NCBI GenBank assembly: GCA_910575545.1
Contig: CAJTFH010000004.1
Location: forward strand, 1 to 64,000
Length of the DNA: 64,000 bases
Reading direction: 5' to 3'
DNA from: Bacteroidales bacterium
GTDB lineage: Bacteria; Bacteroidota; Bacteroidia; Bacteroidales; Muribaculaceae
Shown: positions 1-8,414 of the stretch, piece after piece
Layout of the letters: each line of letters begins with the position of its first letter
Position numbering within the stretch: the first letter of the stretch is position 1
Made by a program: the position numbers and the translations under genes
The notes under the pieces: generated by a model
The model's database searches: none
Seen by the model: only the letters and a program-made list of their open reading frames with translations
What the model was told of the DNA's origin: nothing

Positions 1-61
1 AATTTCTATTTGCATATCACTAATTTAACCATTCTCAGCGATATATGCAATAGCTTAAAGT

Positions 62-202
62 TTATTTCACATAATCGTCCATATTTTTGACTGAAATTTT
101 CCTAAATCTCATGCGCCAGCCCTGGCAATTTGCGCCCCACAATTGACTGTTTTGGTGATTTTTCGTATCTTTGTGTGTTAATTTGGCGCAGAATTGCGTC
201 AT
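62..202 (-). CDS. Possible small protein divergent from parE (46 aa)
   Basis: A 46-codon frame on the minus strand, ending in TAA, with its ATG only about 3 bases beyond the transcription start predicted for the minus-strand TATCTTTG element at 212-219. The peptide is basic in its C-terminal half and has no domain I recognise. It would be an almost leaderless message. The only support is the promoter-to-start spacing, and the frame also stays open upstream across the parE start, so this may be chance. Confidence 0.2.
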   Translation of the reverse strand: MTQFCAKLTHKDTKNHQNSQLWGANCQGWRMRFRKISVKNMDDYVK

Positions 203-220
203 ATTAACACACAAAGATAC
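165..220. promoter_or_regulatory. Near-perfect palindrome with two facing -7 elements upstream of parE
   Basis: Arms at 165-182 and 203-220 are perfect 18-base inverted copies. The spacer continues the symmetry (184-190 against 195-201, one G-T position) around a GAAT loop. Each arm carries TATCTTTG, the Bacteroidetes -7 element: 166-173 points right towards parE and 212-219 points left. A TTGA at 143-146, 19 bases upstream of the rightward element, may serve as the -33 box. Predicted starts near 180 (+) and 205 (-) make the two transcripts overlap by about 25 bases. Confidence 0.6.
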
Positions 221-233
221 CCGAAAACAGCCC

Positions 234-2267
234 ATGAACGCCCCCCAGAACCCCTCCGCAACCCCCAACGCCGACTTCGCCGCCGGTGAAGGCCTCCTCT
301 CTTTCGCCAACGCCGACAACACCAACGCTTCCGCCGACGCCGAGAACCCTGATGCCTCAACCGGCTCAGCCGAATATATCGAAGATGACATCAAGACCCT
401 CGACTGGCGCGAACATATCCGCCTGCGCCCCGGCATGTATATCGGCAAACTCGGCGACGGCACATATAACGACGACGGCATATATGTGCTGCTAAAAGAG
501 GTGCTCGACAACGCCATCGACGAATACATGATGGGCTTCGGACGCCAGATTACGGTCGACGTTGACGGCCCGACAGTGACCGTGCGCGACTACGGGCGCG
601 GAATCCCGCTGGGCAAGCTCGTCGACGTGGCATCCAAGATGAACACCGGCGCGAAATATGACTCCAAGGCATTCAAAAAATCCGTAGGGCTCAACGGCGT
701 GGGCATAAAGGCTGTCAACGCCCTTTCGGATTCATTCGTCATCCAAAGCTGCCGCGAAGGGATGATGCGCCGCGCAGAATTCGTGCGCGGCGAACTGGTG
801 AACCAGACCCAGGAAACGGCCACCGACGAGCCTAACGGCACATTCGTGCAATTCACCCCCGACAACACCATATTCCGCGACTTCCACTACAACGAGGAAT
901 TCATCATAACCCTGCTGAAAAACTACACCTACCTCAACACCGGCCTGGCGATAGTTTTCAACGGCAAACGGTTCATCTCGCGCAACGGTCTGCTCGACCT
1001 GCTCAGGGCCAACATGACCAAAGACCCGCTCTATCCAATCATCCACCTCAGCGGCGAAGATATAGAGATTGCCATAACCCACGCAAACCAATACGGCGAA
1101 GAATACTACTCCTTCGTAAACGGGCAGCATACCACCCAGGGGGGCACCCACCTTGCAGCCTTCAAAGAATCCGTGTCGCGCACAATCAAAGACTACTTCA
1201 GCCGCAACTTCGAATACTCCGACATACGCAACGGCATGATTGCCGCAGTGTCAATCAAAGTGGAGGAACCTGTGTTTGAATCGCAGACCAAAACCAAACT
1301 CGGTTCGCGCGACATGGGTCCCGACGGCCCCACTGTGGCAAAATTCATAAGCGACTTCCTCAAAAAGGAACTCGACAACTACCTCCACAAAAACCTCGAA
1401 ACCGCTGAAATCATTCTAAAGAAGGTGCAGGAAAGCGAGCGCGAGCGCAAAGCCATGGCGGGCGTCACAAAAATCGCCCGCGAGCGCGCCAAGAAAGTCA
1501 ACCTCCACAACAGCAAACTGCGCGACTGCCGAGTTCATCTCAACGACCCCAAAGGCGACGAAGACCGCAAACTCGCCTCATCGATATTCCTCACCGAGGG
1601 CGACTCCGCATCCGGATCGATAACAAAAATCCGCGATGTCGAGACACAGGCCGTCTTCTCCCTGCGCGGAAAACCGCTCAACTCCTACGGGCTTACACGA
1701 AAGGTCGTTTATGAAAACGAAGAATTCAACCTGCTCCAGGCGGCCCTTAACATTGAAGACGGCATCGACGGGCTGCGCTATAACAACGTGATTATCGCCA
1801 CCGATGCCGATGTCGACGGAATGCACATACGCCTGTTGCTGCTGACCTTCTTCCTCCAGTTCTTCCCCGACCTGGTGAAGAAAGGCCACGTCTACGTGTT
1901 GCAGACCCCCCTGTTCCGCGTGCGCGACAAAAACGCATCGAAACGCGCCGGGAAAAAAACACGCCAGAATCCCGACCGGGAAAAAGACAATTCCACCGTC
2001 TACTGCTACTCCGACGAAGAGCGCATAGCAGCCATCAACCGTTTCGGGGCAAATGCAGAAATCACCCGATTCAAAGGATTGGGCGAAATATCACCCGACG
2101 AGTTCCGGGGCTTCATCGGAGCCGACATGCGCCTCGACCGCGTCACCCTCCGCAAAGAGGACGGTGTGGCCGAAGTGCTCGAATTCTACATGGGCAAAAA
2201 CACCTCCGACCGCCAGAATTTCATCATCGACAACCTCGTGGTTGAAGACGACTCCCAAATATCCTGA
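234..2267 (+). CDS. parE: DNA topoisomerase IV subunit B (ParE)
   Basis: ATPase subunit of a type IIA topoisomerase that, with ParC, decatenates daughter chromosomes. About 677 residues. The GHKL ATPase part carries [10 protein letters not shown] (near residue 90), DYGRGIP and [14 protein letters not shown]. The TOPRIM part carries EGDSASGS (near 454) and [10 protein letters not shown] (near 522), followed by RFKGLGEI. The N-terminal 55 residues before the ATPase are Ala/Asn/Thr-rich and low complexity, an extension unusual for the family. The frame is open from 171, but that lies inside the promoter palindrome, so the ATG at 234 is chosen. ParE rather than GyrB is inferred from the neighbours: coaD and an S41 protease follow topoisomerase IV subunit B in other Bacteroidales. 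Confidence 0.9.
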   Translation: MNAPQNPSATPNADFAAGEGLLSFANADNTNASADAENPDASTGSAEYIEDDIKTLDWREHIRLRPGMYIGKLGDGTYNDDGIYVLLKEVLDNAIDEYMMGFGRQITVDVDGPTVTVRDYGRGIPLGKLVDVASKMNTGAKYDSKAFKKSVGLNGVGIKAVNALSDSFVIQSCREGMMRRAEFVRGELVNQTQETATDEPNGTFVQFTPDNTIFRDFHYNEEFIITLLKNYTYLNTGLAIVFNGKRFISRNGLLDLLRANMTKDPLYPIIHLSGEDIEIAITHANQYGEEYYSFVNGQHTTQGGTHLAAFKESVSRTIKDYFSRNFEYSDIRNGMIAAVSIKVEEPVFESQTKTKLGSRDMGPDGPTVAKFISDFLKKELDNYLHKNLETAEIILKKVQESERERKAMAGVTKIARERAKKVNLHNSKLRDCRVHLNDPKGDEDRKLASSIFLTEGDSASGSITKIRDVETQAVFSLRGKPLNSYGLTRKVVYENEEFNLLQAALNIEDGIDGLRYNNVIIATDADVDGMHIRLLLLTFFLQFFPDLVKKGHVYVLQTPLFRVRDKNASKRAGKKTRQNPDREKDNSTVYCYSDEERIAAINRFGANAEITRFKGLGEISPDEFRGFIGADMRLDRVTLRKEDGVAEVLEFYMGKNTSDRQNFIIDNLVVEDDSQIS

Positions 2268-2278
2268 CACCCCCCGCA

Positions 2279-2731
2279 ATGACACAACAACGCATAGCCC
2301 TGTTCGCCGGGTCATTCGACCCCTTCACAATCGGCCACAAGTCAATCGTTGACCGGGGGTTGCAACTTTTCGACGGAATAGTCATAGCCATAGGCATCAA
2401 TCCTGCAAAAAAGCCCTGGCAACCTCTTGAGCAGCGCATAGCCCTTCTTGAGAAAATCTATGCAGACGATTCACGGATAAAAATCGCCACCTTCTCGGGA
2501 CTGACTGTCGATGCCGCCCGCCGGTTCGGAGCATCATTCCTTCTGCGGGGGGTGCGCACCGTGGCCGATTTTGAATATGAGCGGCAACTGGCCGATATCA
2601 ACCGCAACCTTTCCGGCATCGAATCTGTTTTAATTTATGCATTGCCACAACTCGCATCACTGAGTTCGTCGGCTGTCAGGGAGCTGGCATCACACGGTGT
2701 TGACATCTCCCCCTACGTTCCAACTATTTAA
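2279..2731 (+). CDS. coaD: Pantetheine-phosphate adenylyltransferase
   Basis: Transfers AMP from ATP to 4'-phosphopantetheine, the penultimate step of coenzyme A synthesis, in the cytoplasm. It has 150 residues, close to the usual length. The nucleotidyltransferase signature GSFDPFTIGH is at residues 10-19, and the C-terminal SSSAVRELA segment matches the family's ISSxxxR motif. It begins 11 bases after parE and ends 10 bases before the next gene, so the three are probably one transcript. Confidence 0.95.
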   Translation: MTQQRIALFAGSFDPFTIGHKSIVDRGLQLFDGIVIAIGINPAKKPWQPLEQRIALLEKIYADDSRIKIATFSGLTVDAARRFGASFLLRGVRTVADFEYERQLADINRNLSGIESVLIYALPQLASLSSSAVRELASHGVDISPYVPTI

Positions 2732-2741
2732 CACCTTAAGA

Positions 2742-4394
2742 ATGAAACGCATCATCATAACCCTGTCGGCAATGGCTGCCATCATAGCCTGCCACGGGCA
2801 GCGCAACGCATCCATGCCCGAAATCACCTTCACCCCCCAGCAGAAACTCCATTACGCCGAAAAAATCATAGAAAGCTATTATGTCGACGACGTCAACTCC
2901 GACAAAATTGTCCAGGAGGCCATAGTCGCCATGCTGAAAACCCTCGACCCCCATTCATCCTACTCCGACCCCGAAGAGACAAAAGAACTAACCACCCCCC
3001 TCGAAGGCAACTTCAGCGGCATCGGAATACAGTTCAACATGCTCAACGACACCCTCTTTGTGATTCAGACAACCTCAGGAGGCCCTTCGGAGAAAGTCGG
3101 CATACTGCCGGGCGACCGAATCCTGTCGGCCGGCGACTCGATCATTTCCGGAGTGAAAAGCCCTAATTCAAGAATCCTGAAAATACTCCGTGGCCCCAAA
3201 GGCTCGCGAGTCGACCTGAAAGTTCTCCGCAAAGGCGTCAAAGAACCCATCGATTTCAGCATTACACGCGATGACATACCCATCTACAGCATCGACGCGG
3301 CCTATATGGCCGACCCACAAACCGGCTACATACGCATCTCCCGCTTCGCTGAAGAGACAGATGCAGAATTCCGCAAAGCCGTCAAAAAACTCCGTTCACA
3401 AGGCATGAAACAGCTCATCATAGACCTTGAAGACAACGGCGGCGGTTACCTCAACGCCGCCCACCAGCTTGCCTCCCATTTCCTGAAAAAAGGCGACCTC
3501 GTTGTCTACACCGATGCCCCGAAAATGGGGAAGATGGTCTATGGAGTCGAACAGCCCGGCGACCTCCAGACCGAAAAAGTCGTTGTGCTGGCAAACCAGT
3601 ATTCAGCCTCGGCAAGCGAAATCCTGTCGGGAGCGCTACAGGACAACGACCGCGGGCTGATTGTAGGCCGGCGCACATTCGGCAAAGGCCTCGTGCAGCG
3701 TCCGTTCCCTTTCCCCGACGGCTCAATGATACGACTGACCGTATCGAAATACTACACCCCTGCGGGCCGTTCAATCCAAAAGCCATATGCCGCCGGCGAT
3801 GAGGAAAGCTACCGCAAAGACATCATCCATCGCTACGAGGCCGGAGAATTCTCTTCGGAGGATTCAATCCACCTGCCCGACTCCCTACGGTTCGAGACAC
3901 TGCATAACCACCGGCCCGTCTACGGCGGAGGCGGCATAATGCCCGACCTGTTCGTACCCATCGACACAACAGCCTATTCTGAATACTACCGCGACCTTGT
4001 GGCCAAAGGGATTCTGAACCGCTACTGCATCACCTATGTCGACAACAACCGCAAACAGCTCAAAGCAGACTATCCTACCGAAGAGGCATTCATAAGCCGG
4101 TTCTCCGTCGGCGACCCGATGATGCAGGAAATAGTGAAAATGGGCGAATCCGACAGCATAAAATTCAACCAAGAGCAGTTCGACCGCTCACGGGCAATGA
4201 TGGAGACCATAGTGAAAGGAATAATCGGACGCGACCTTTTTGAAACATCCACCTATTTCAAAGTCGTCAACCCTGTGCTGAATCCGGTCTTCCGGCAAGG
4301 GCTAGAGCTAATCAACGATGACAAACGCTACAACCGCCTTCTACGCGAGGGCAGGAAAGCACAACCTGTTCAGAAAGTCGAAAAAGTGGCCTAA
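2742..4394 (+). CDS. S41 family C-terminal processing peptidase, lipoprotein
   Basis: Tail-specific serine protease of the CtpA/Prc family, expected to act on periplasmic or envelope proteins. The start at 2742 gives a 16-residue signal ending in a lipobox-like AIIAC, so a lipid anchor is likely; the upstream frame overlaps coaD. A PDZ domain lies at about residues 85-165 (GIGIQF, LPGDRI). The catalytic dyad is visible: the SASAS serine cluster near residue 288 and the lysine of TFGKG, 25 residues apart as in E. coli Prc. The C-terminal 170 residues are an extension common in the Bacteroidetes enzymes. It is third in the parE-coaD transcript. Confidence 0.9.
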   Translation: MKRIIITLSAMAAIIACHGQRNASMPEITFTPQQKLHYAEKIIESYYVDDVNSDKIVQEAIVAMLKTLDPHSSYSDPEETKELTTPLEGNFSGIGIQFNMLNDTLFVIQTTSGGPSEKVGILPGDRILSAGDSIISGVKSPNSRILKILRGPKGSRVDLKVLRKGVKEPIDFSITRDDIPIYSIDAAYMADPQTGYIRISRFAEETDAEFRKAVKKLRSQGMKQLIIDLEDNGGGYLNAAHQLASHFLKKGDLVVYTDAPKMGKMVYGVEQPGDLQTEKVVVLANQYSASASEILSGALQDNDRGLIVGRRTFGKGLVQRPFPFPDGSMIRLTVSKYYTPAGRSIQKPYAAGDEESYRKDIIHRYEAGEFSSEDSIHLPDSLRFETLHNHRPVYGGGGIMPDLFVPIDTTAYSEYYRDLVAKGILNRYCITYVDNNRKQLKADYPTEEAFISRFSVGDPMMQEIVKMGESDSIKFNQEQFDRSRAMMETIVKGIIGRDLFETSTYFKVVNPVLNPVFRQGLELINDDKRYNRLLREGRKAQPVQKVEKVA

Positions 4395-4473
4395 AACACC
4401 ACGATTTGCAAATAAAAGTTAACACCACGCCACTTTGCTAAGACAAAACAGAGCGATATAGGGGGGAATAGCC

Positions 4474-4481
4474 TAACTTTG
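4474..4481 (+). promoter_or_regulatory. Promoter -7 element (TAACTTTG)
   Basis: An exact TAnnTTTG element 39 bases before the ATG of the acyl-CoA synthetase. The predicted start is near 4487, giving a leader of about 34 bases. I see no good TTTG -33 box at the ideal distance. Confidence 0.6.
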
Positions 4482-4520
4482 CGCCCGCAAATCTCTCCAA
4501 CACCCCATACCAAAACTGAT

Positions 4521-6323
4521 ATGGCAAACATACTGACAACACTTGTCTCACGGCAGACCCGCAAATATGCCGACCGTCCGGCCGTCTACCGGCGCGACCC
4601 GCAAGGGCAATGGATAGCATATTCCTGGAATGAAATGGCAGCAATGGTCGACCAGGCCTCATGCGCCCTCGAAATCCTCGGAATAAACGAAACCGAAAAA
4701 ATCGCCGTTTTCTCGGCAAACAACCCCAATGTTCTCATAACCGATTTCGCAGCATTCGCAAACCGCGCAGTGCCGGTGTCGATTTATGCCACCTCTTCTC
4801 CGCAGCAGGTTGAATATATCGTGCGTGATGCCGGCGCCAGAATCCTCTTTGCAGGCGATGAAAAACAATACCGCATAGCCCGCGAGGTAATGGCTGCTGT
4901 TGACACACTAACACAGATTGTGACCTACGACGATATAGCGCGCGATGCCGACGACCATACAACACTGACATTCACCCAGTTCCTGAGCCTCGGTGCTGCC
5001 GCGTCAGACAAATGCCGGGAAGAAGTGGCACGCAGAACCGCCGCCGCCGAACCCGACGACATCGCAACACTGCTCTACACCTCAGGAACCACAGGCGACC
5101 CCAAAGGAGCCATCCTGCCGCATTCATGCTTCAACGCGGCAATAGAAATTCACCATGAGCGGCTGACATCGCTCTCTGATGCCGACACTTCGCTCTGCTT
5201 CCTGCCGTTGAGCCACATCTTCGAGAAAGCATGGACATTCTTCGCGCTTGACTGCGGCATGAAAGTCTATGTAAACCGCGACCCGCGCGAAATCCAGAAC
5301 ACAATCGCCGAAGTACACCCCACCTGCATGTGTGCCGTGCCACGCTTCTGGGAGAAAGCCTACGCGGCCATCCAGGAGAAAATCAGCAACATGCCACCAT
5401 TGAGCCGGTGGATGTGCGCCCGTGCCCTGAAAACAGGCCGTAAACGCAACATCGACTACGTGCGTCTTGGCAAACCGGTGCCGGCAATGCTTGAAGCCCG
5501 TTATCAATTCTACAACAAACGCATATTCGCCAAAGTGAAGCGTATAATGGGAATCGAACACGGCAACATATTCCCAACAGCCGGGGCTCCGCTCAGTCCG
5601 GCAATCACCGAATTCTTCAGGGCTATGGGAGTACCCATCGTAATCGGCTACGGATTGTCTGAAACCACAGCCACAGTCAGCTGCTTCCCATATGTAGGAT
5701 ATGAAATCGGCACTGTCGGAACCGTTCTTCCCGGCATCGAAGTCAAGATAGGAGCCGACAGCGAAATCCTCGTTAAAGGCCCCACTGTGATGCGCGGCTA
5801 CTACAACAAGCCCCATGAGACCGAAGCCGTGTTCACTCCCGACGGATTCTTCCGAACCGGCGACGCAGGCTACATCAACCCCGACGGCGACATTGTGCTC
5901 ACAGAGCGCATCAAAGACCTCTTCAAAACCTCAAACGGGAAATACATCGCGCCACAAGCCATTGAAAGCCGTTTGGGTGAAGACAAATATATTGAGCAGG
6001 TAGCCGTCATAGGCGATAACCGCAAGTTCGTCACAGCCATAATCGTGCCTGCCCTCGAAGCCATCAAAGAATACGCACGGCGCAAGCAGATTCAATACCG
6101 CTCACTCGAAGAACTGGTCAAAAACGCCCAGGTGCGCGAACTCATCAGCCGCCGCATCGAAGCCCTGCAAGACGGCCTCGCCTCTTTCGAGAAAATCAAG
6201 AAATTCACCCTACTTCCGAAAGAATTCACAATGGAGGCTGGTGAACTCACAAACACATTGAAAATCAGGCGTCCGGTCATAAACCGTCATTACGCCTCCG
6301 AAATCGAGGCCATGTATGCCTGA
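4521..6323 (+). CDS. Long-chain fatty acid-CoA ligase (AMP-forming)
   Basis: Activates fatty acids by adenylation and thioesterification to CoA. The 600 residues form an AMP-binding superfamily enzyme: the P-loop motif YTSGTTGDPKG near residue 190, GYGLSETTA near 375, and the hinge region RTGDAGYINPDGDI followed by ERIKDLFKTSNGKYIAPQAIE. The large-domain pattern is that of FadD15-like bacterial synthetases. The start at 4521 is chosen because earlier in-frame codons lie within or beside the -7 element. It is a single-gene unit ended by the strong hairpin at 6349-6408. Confidence 0.9.
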   Translation: MANILTTLVSRQTRKYADRPAVYRRDPQGQWIAYSWNEMAAMVDQASCALEILGINETEKIAVFSANNPNVLITDFAAFANRAVPVSIYATSSPQQVEYIVRDAGARILFAGDEKQYRIAREVMAAVDTLTQIVTYDDIARDADDHTTLTFTQFLSLGAAASDKCREEVARRTAAAEPDDIATLLYTSGTTGDPKGAILPHSCFNAAIEIHHERLTSLSDADTSLCFLPLSHIFEKAWTFFALDCGMKVYVNRDPREIQNTIAEVHPTCMCAVPRFWEKAYAAIQEKISNMPPLSRWMCARALKTGRKRNIDYVRLGKPVPAMLEARYQFYNKRIFAKVKRIMGIEHGNIFPTAGAPLSPAITEFFRAMGVPIVIGYGLSETTATVSCFPYVGYEIGTVGTVLPGIEVKIGADSEILVKGPTVMRGYYNKPHETEAVFTPDGFFRTGDAGYINPDGDIVLTERIKDLFKTSNGKYIAPQAIESRLGEDKYIEQVAVIGDNRKFVTAIIVPALEAIKEYARRKQIQYRSLEELVKNAQVRELISRRIEALQDGLASFEKIKKFTLLPKEFTMEAGELTNTLKIRRPVINRHYASEIEAMYA

Positions 6324-6348
6324 ACAGCATAACAACGACCCTTTACAT

Positions 6349-6408
6349 CACGATAATACAAATAAATCGGCCTCCACCACAGGAGGCCGATTTATTTGTA
6401 TTATCGTG
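6349..6408. terminator. Perfect 27-bp hairpin
   Basis: Arms 6349-6375 and 6382-6408 are perfect inverted copies around a 6-base loop. It closes the acyl-CoA synthetase unit on the + strand and sits immediately upstream of the promoter of the next + gene. The stem is unusually long, with a GC-rich tip and an AT-rich base. Confidence 0.75.
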
Positions 6409-6418
6409 AATTAATCAC

Positions 6419-6426
6419 TAATTTTG
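6419..6426 (+). promoter_or_regulatory. Promoter -7 element (TAATTTTG), nearly leaderless
   Basis: A TAnnTTTG match only 7 bases upstream of the ATG at 6434. With the usual start 5-7 bases past the element, the message would have a 5' leader of 0-2 bases. Confidence 0.55.
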
Positions 6427-6433
6427 CGCAACA

Positions 6434-6772
6434 ATGACAGCAGTATTGCGCAAAATATTCGTAACATTGGTGATGGCGGCAACAGTAGCAACCGGCCTTC
6501 AGGCATCATCGCCAAAAGCCTGGGAAGAGGTAAGCACCTCCATCCCGCAGAATGCGCAACCAGTGGATATAGACAGCAACATCTCGATAGCTGTAATTGA
6601 TGATTATATCTACATACATTCCGATAAACCCATAACCGTAAAACTGTTCTCCATTCTCGGGCAGTTGATTTCACAGGAGACAGTGAAAGCCGGCACACAT
6701 CGCATCCATCTAAAATCCCGGGGCATCTATATCCTCCGCGCCGGCACCGCCACCCGACGCATCACCATTTAA
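6434..6772 (+). CDS. Small secreted protein, mostly a C-terminal sorting-like domain
   Basis: 112 residues. Residues 1-25 are a typical signal peptide (basic start, hydrophobic core, cleavage near LQA-SS). After a 25-residue linker the remaining 60 residues have the layout of the type A secretion (Por/T9SS-like) C-terminal sorting domain found on many Bacteroidetes exoproteins: a V-K-L-F-S-I-L-G-Q strand, a conserved-type G turn, RGIYIL and a terminal strand. No cargo domain is present. Function unknown; it could be an envelope peptide or the remnant of a longer exoprotein. Confidence 0.6.
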   Translation: MTAVLRKIFVTLVMAATVATGLQASSPKAWEEVSTSIPQNAQPVDIDSNISIAVIDDYIYIHSDKPITVKLFSILGQLISQETVKAGTHRIHLKSRGIYILRAGTATRRITI

Positions 6773-6781
6773 GAGATTGCC

Positions 6782-6828
6782 TAAGAAACTGTTTGAATTT
6801 GATTCAATAAAATTTAAACAGTTTCTTA
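6782..6828. terminator. 18-bp inverted repeat after the small secreted gene
   Basis: Arms 6782-6799 and 6811-6828 with one mismatch and an 11-base loop. AT-rich and without a clear T-run, so a weaker terminator candidate for the + strand gene. Confidence 0.45.
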
Positions 6829-6855
6829 ATGATCGGCTTGTTTTACAGACATAAA

Positions 6856-6900
6856 AACGGGGGTTGTGTCGCAATCAATGATTCTGACACAACCCCCGTT
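6856..6900 (-). terminator. Rho-independent terminator of the glycogen operon
   Basis: A perfect 15-bp GC-rich stem (6856-6870 with 6886-6900). Read on the minus strand it is followed by TTTTTATG, the classical layout, and it lies 18 bases past the GH57 stop codon. Confidence 0.8.
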
Positions 6901-6917
6901 ATAGATGATTTCTGAAT

Positions 6918-8363
6918 TTATTTCTCAGCCTTGGGGGCACGCGGTTTGCACACACGCTTCGGCTTTGCGGCCCTATCATCGGCCTTCGCCGCTTTTGCAG
7001 CCTTTTTCGGTTTCTCAGCCGGGGTTTCCTCCTTAGCCTCGCGCAACTTATGATCTTCGTTGAGATGCTCTTCGTTGAGGCGGTAGGTGGTCAGCTCCTT
7101 GTTCAGGGTCTCGATTTCACGGGCCTGGTTGCGGATTGTGGTCAACAGCGAATTAAGCTCCTCATTCTCAATCGACATGGGATACTGTTCTTCGACACGC
7201 ACAATGAAATCGGAAAGCACGTTCATATAGTTGGTGAAAGCCTGATAGGGGGTTTCGTAAGGGCTGAAAGCCGCATGCATAGCACCGTCGGCCATATGTT
7301 TGGTCGACATGTAGAACAGATGGTCTGAGGCCTGCAAGCGCCCCCAATCCTGCTTTAGCTGCCGGTTATCGGCCAGACGAACACGCTCAGCAACGGAATA
7401 GAGCTTGCGGAAAGCCTCGTTCTGCAGCTGGTTGCCGAGCCATGCCGAAGTGTCGCGGGCTTCGTCGGCCCACGAAATCGGATGCACTATCGACAATTCT
7501 GCCACCGGCTTGAGGGTTTTGACCGCCTCTGACGGGGTGATGAATTCAACACCACGCTCGGCTGCAAAACGGGGAAGCGCCTCAAGGAACTGGAAGATAC
7601 CGGTGTCAGCCCCTTGCATTTCGCCAAAAGTCTCAAGATTCATAAACAGGTTGAAAACCTGCTCTTCCTGGGGAGTATCCGCAATCCAGCCGATATATTT
7701 GTCGGCCGTCAAAGGATATTCGTTCCAGGATGTATTGGAGAAACGGTAGGTGATGTCATCTGACAATTTGTCGTTTTTAAGCAGCAGTTTCAGCTTAGGG
7801 GCGGAAGCGGCGGAATACACATAGTTAGGCGACTTCCATCCGAGAATATGTTTGGCACCCTCGGTGATGCACCCCTTGAATCCCATATCGAGAATCTGCG
7901 GAGCCAGCTCATCGGAATAAATAAGCTCTGCATTGCGTAACACCTTCGGCTTAACACCGAACAGCTCGTTAATCTTATCGCTGTGGAGCTTGACCTGGAT
8001 GCGGAACTCTTCCGGATCGGCGAGCGATGCCAGCGAATGGTCGTAGGTCTCGGCCAGGAATTCAACCTTCCCTGTGGCAGCGAGTTTTTTAAGTATGTCA
8101 ACAAACTCCGGCACATACTGCTCACACTGCTCCAGCGCAACGCCGGTAATCGACAGAGCGCAACGGAAAGCCCCGTTGGTCTCCTCAATCATCTTCAAAA
8201 GGCTTTGGGCGGCAGGGATATAGCTGCGGTGTGCTATGCGTGTGATGATATCGTCGTTTGCGAAATCATCATAATAATAATGGTCGTTACCTATGTCGAA
8301 GAAACGGTAGCGCTTCAGACGGAACGGCTGGTGAATCTGAAAATAGAAGCAAATAGCTTTCAT
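6918..8363 (-). CDS. GH57 alpha-amylase-like protein
   Basis: 481 residues. HQP at residues 11-13 is family motif 1, and the motif-3 segment LRNAELIY contains the expected nucleophile Glu146. In motif 4 the usual Asp of the DYETFGE pattern is replaced: the sequence reads MNLETFGE with Asn242 (codon 7638-7640). GH57 members with substituted catalytic residues are known among Bacteroidetes, so this protein may bind glucan rather than cleave it. The last 40 residues are a Lys/Ala/Pro-rich basic tail. It is third in an operon with the glycosyltransferase and debranching enzyme, so a role in cytoplasmic glycogen or maltodextrin handling is inferred. Activity cannot be decided from sequence. Confidence 0.85.
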   Translation of the reverse strand: MKAICFYFQIHQPFRLKRYRFFDIGNDHYYYDDFANDDIITRIAHRSYIPAAQSLLKMIEETNGAFRCALSITGVALEQCEQYVPEFVDILKKLAATGKVEFLAETYDHSLASLADPEEFRIQVKLHSDKINELFGVKPKVLRNAELIYSDELAPQILDMGFKGCITEGAKHILGWKSPNYVYSAASAPKLKLLLKNDKLSDDITYRFSNTSWNEYPLTADKYIGWIADTPQEEQVFNLFMNLETFGEMQGADTGIFQFLEALPRFAAERGVEFITPSEAVKTLKPVAELSIVHPISWADEARDTSAWLGNQLQNEAFRKLYSVAERVRLADNRQLKQDWGRLQASDHLFYMSTKHMADGAMHAAFSPYETPYQAFTNYMNVLSDFIVRVEEQYPMSIENEELNSLLTTIRNQAREIETLNKELTTYRLNEEHLNEDHKLREAKEETPAEKPKKAAKAAKADDRAAKPKRVCKPRAPKAEK

Positions 8364-8414
8364 ATCTTGATTTTGTTATTTTATTGTCTGTTAATGAATG
8401 TATTAATTGCCGGA

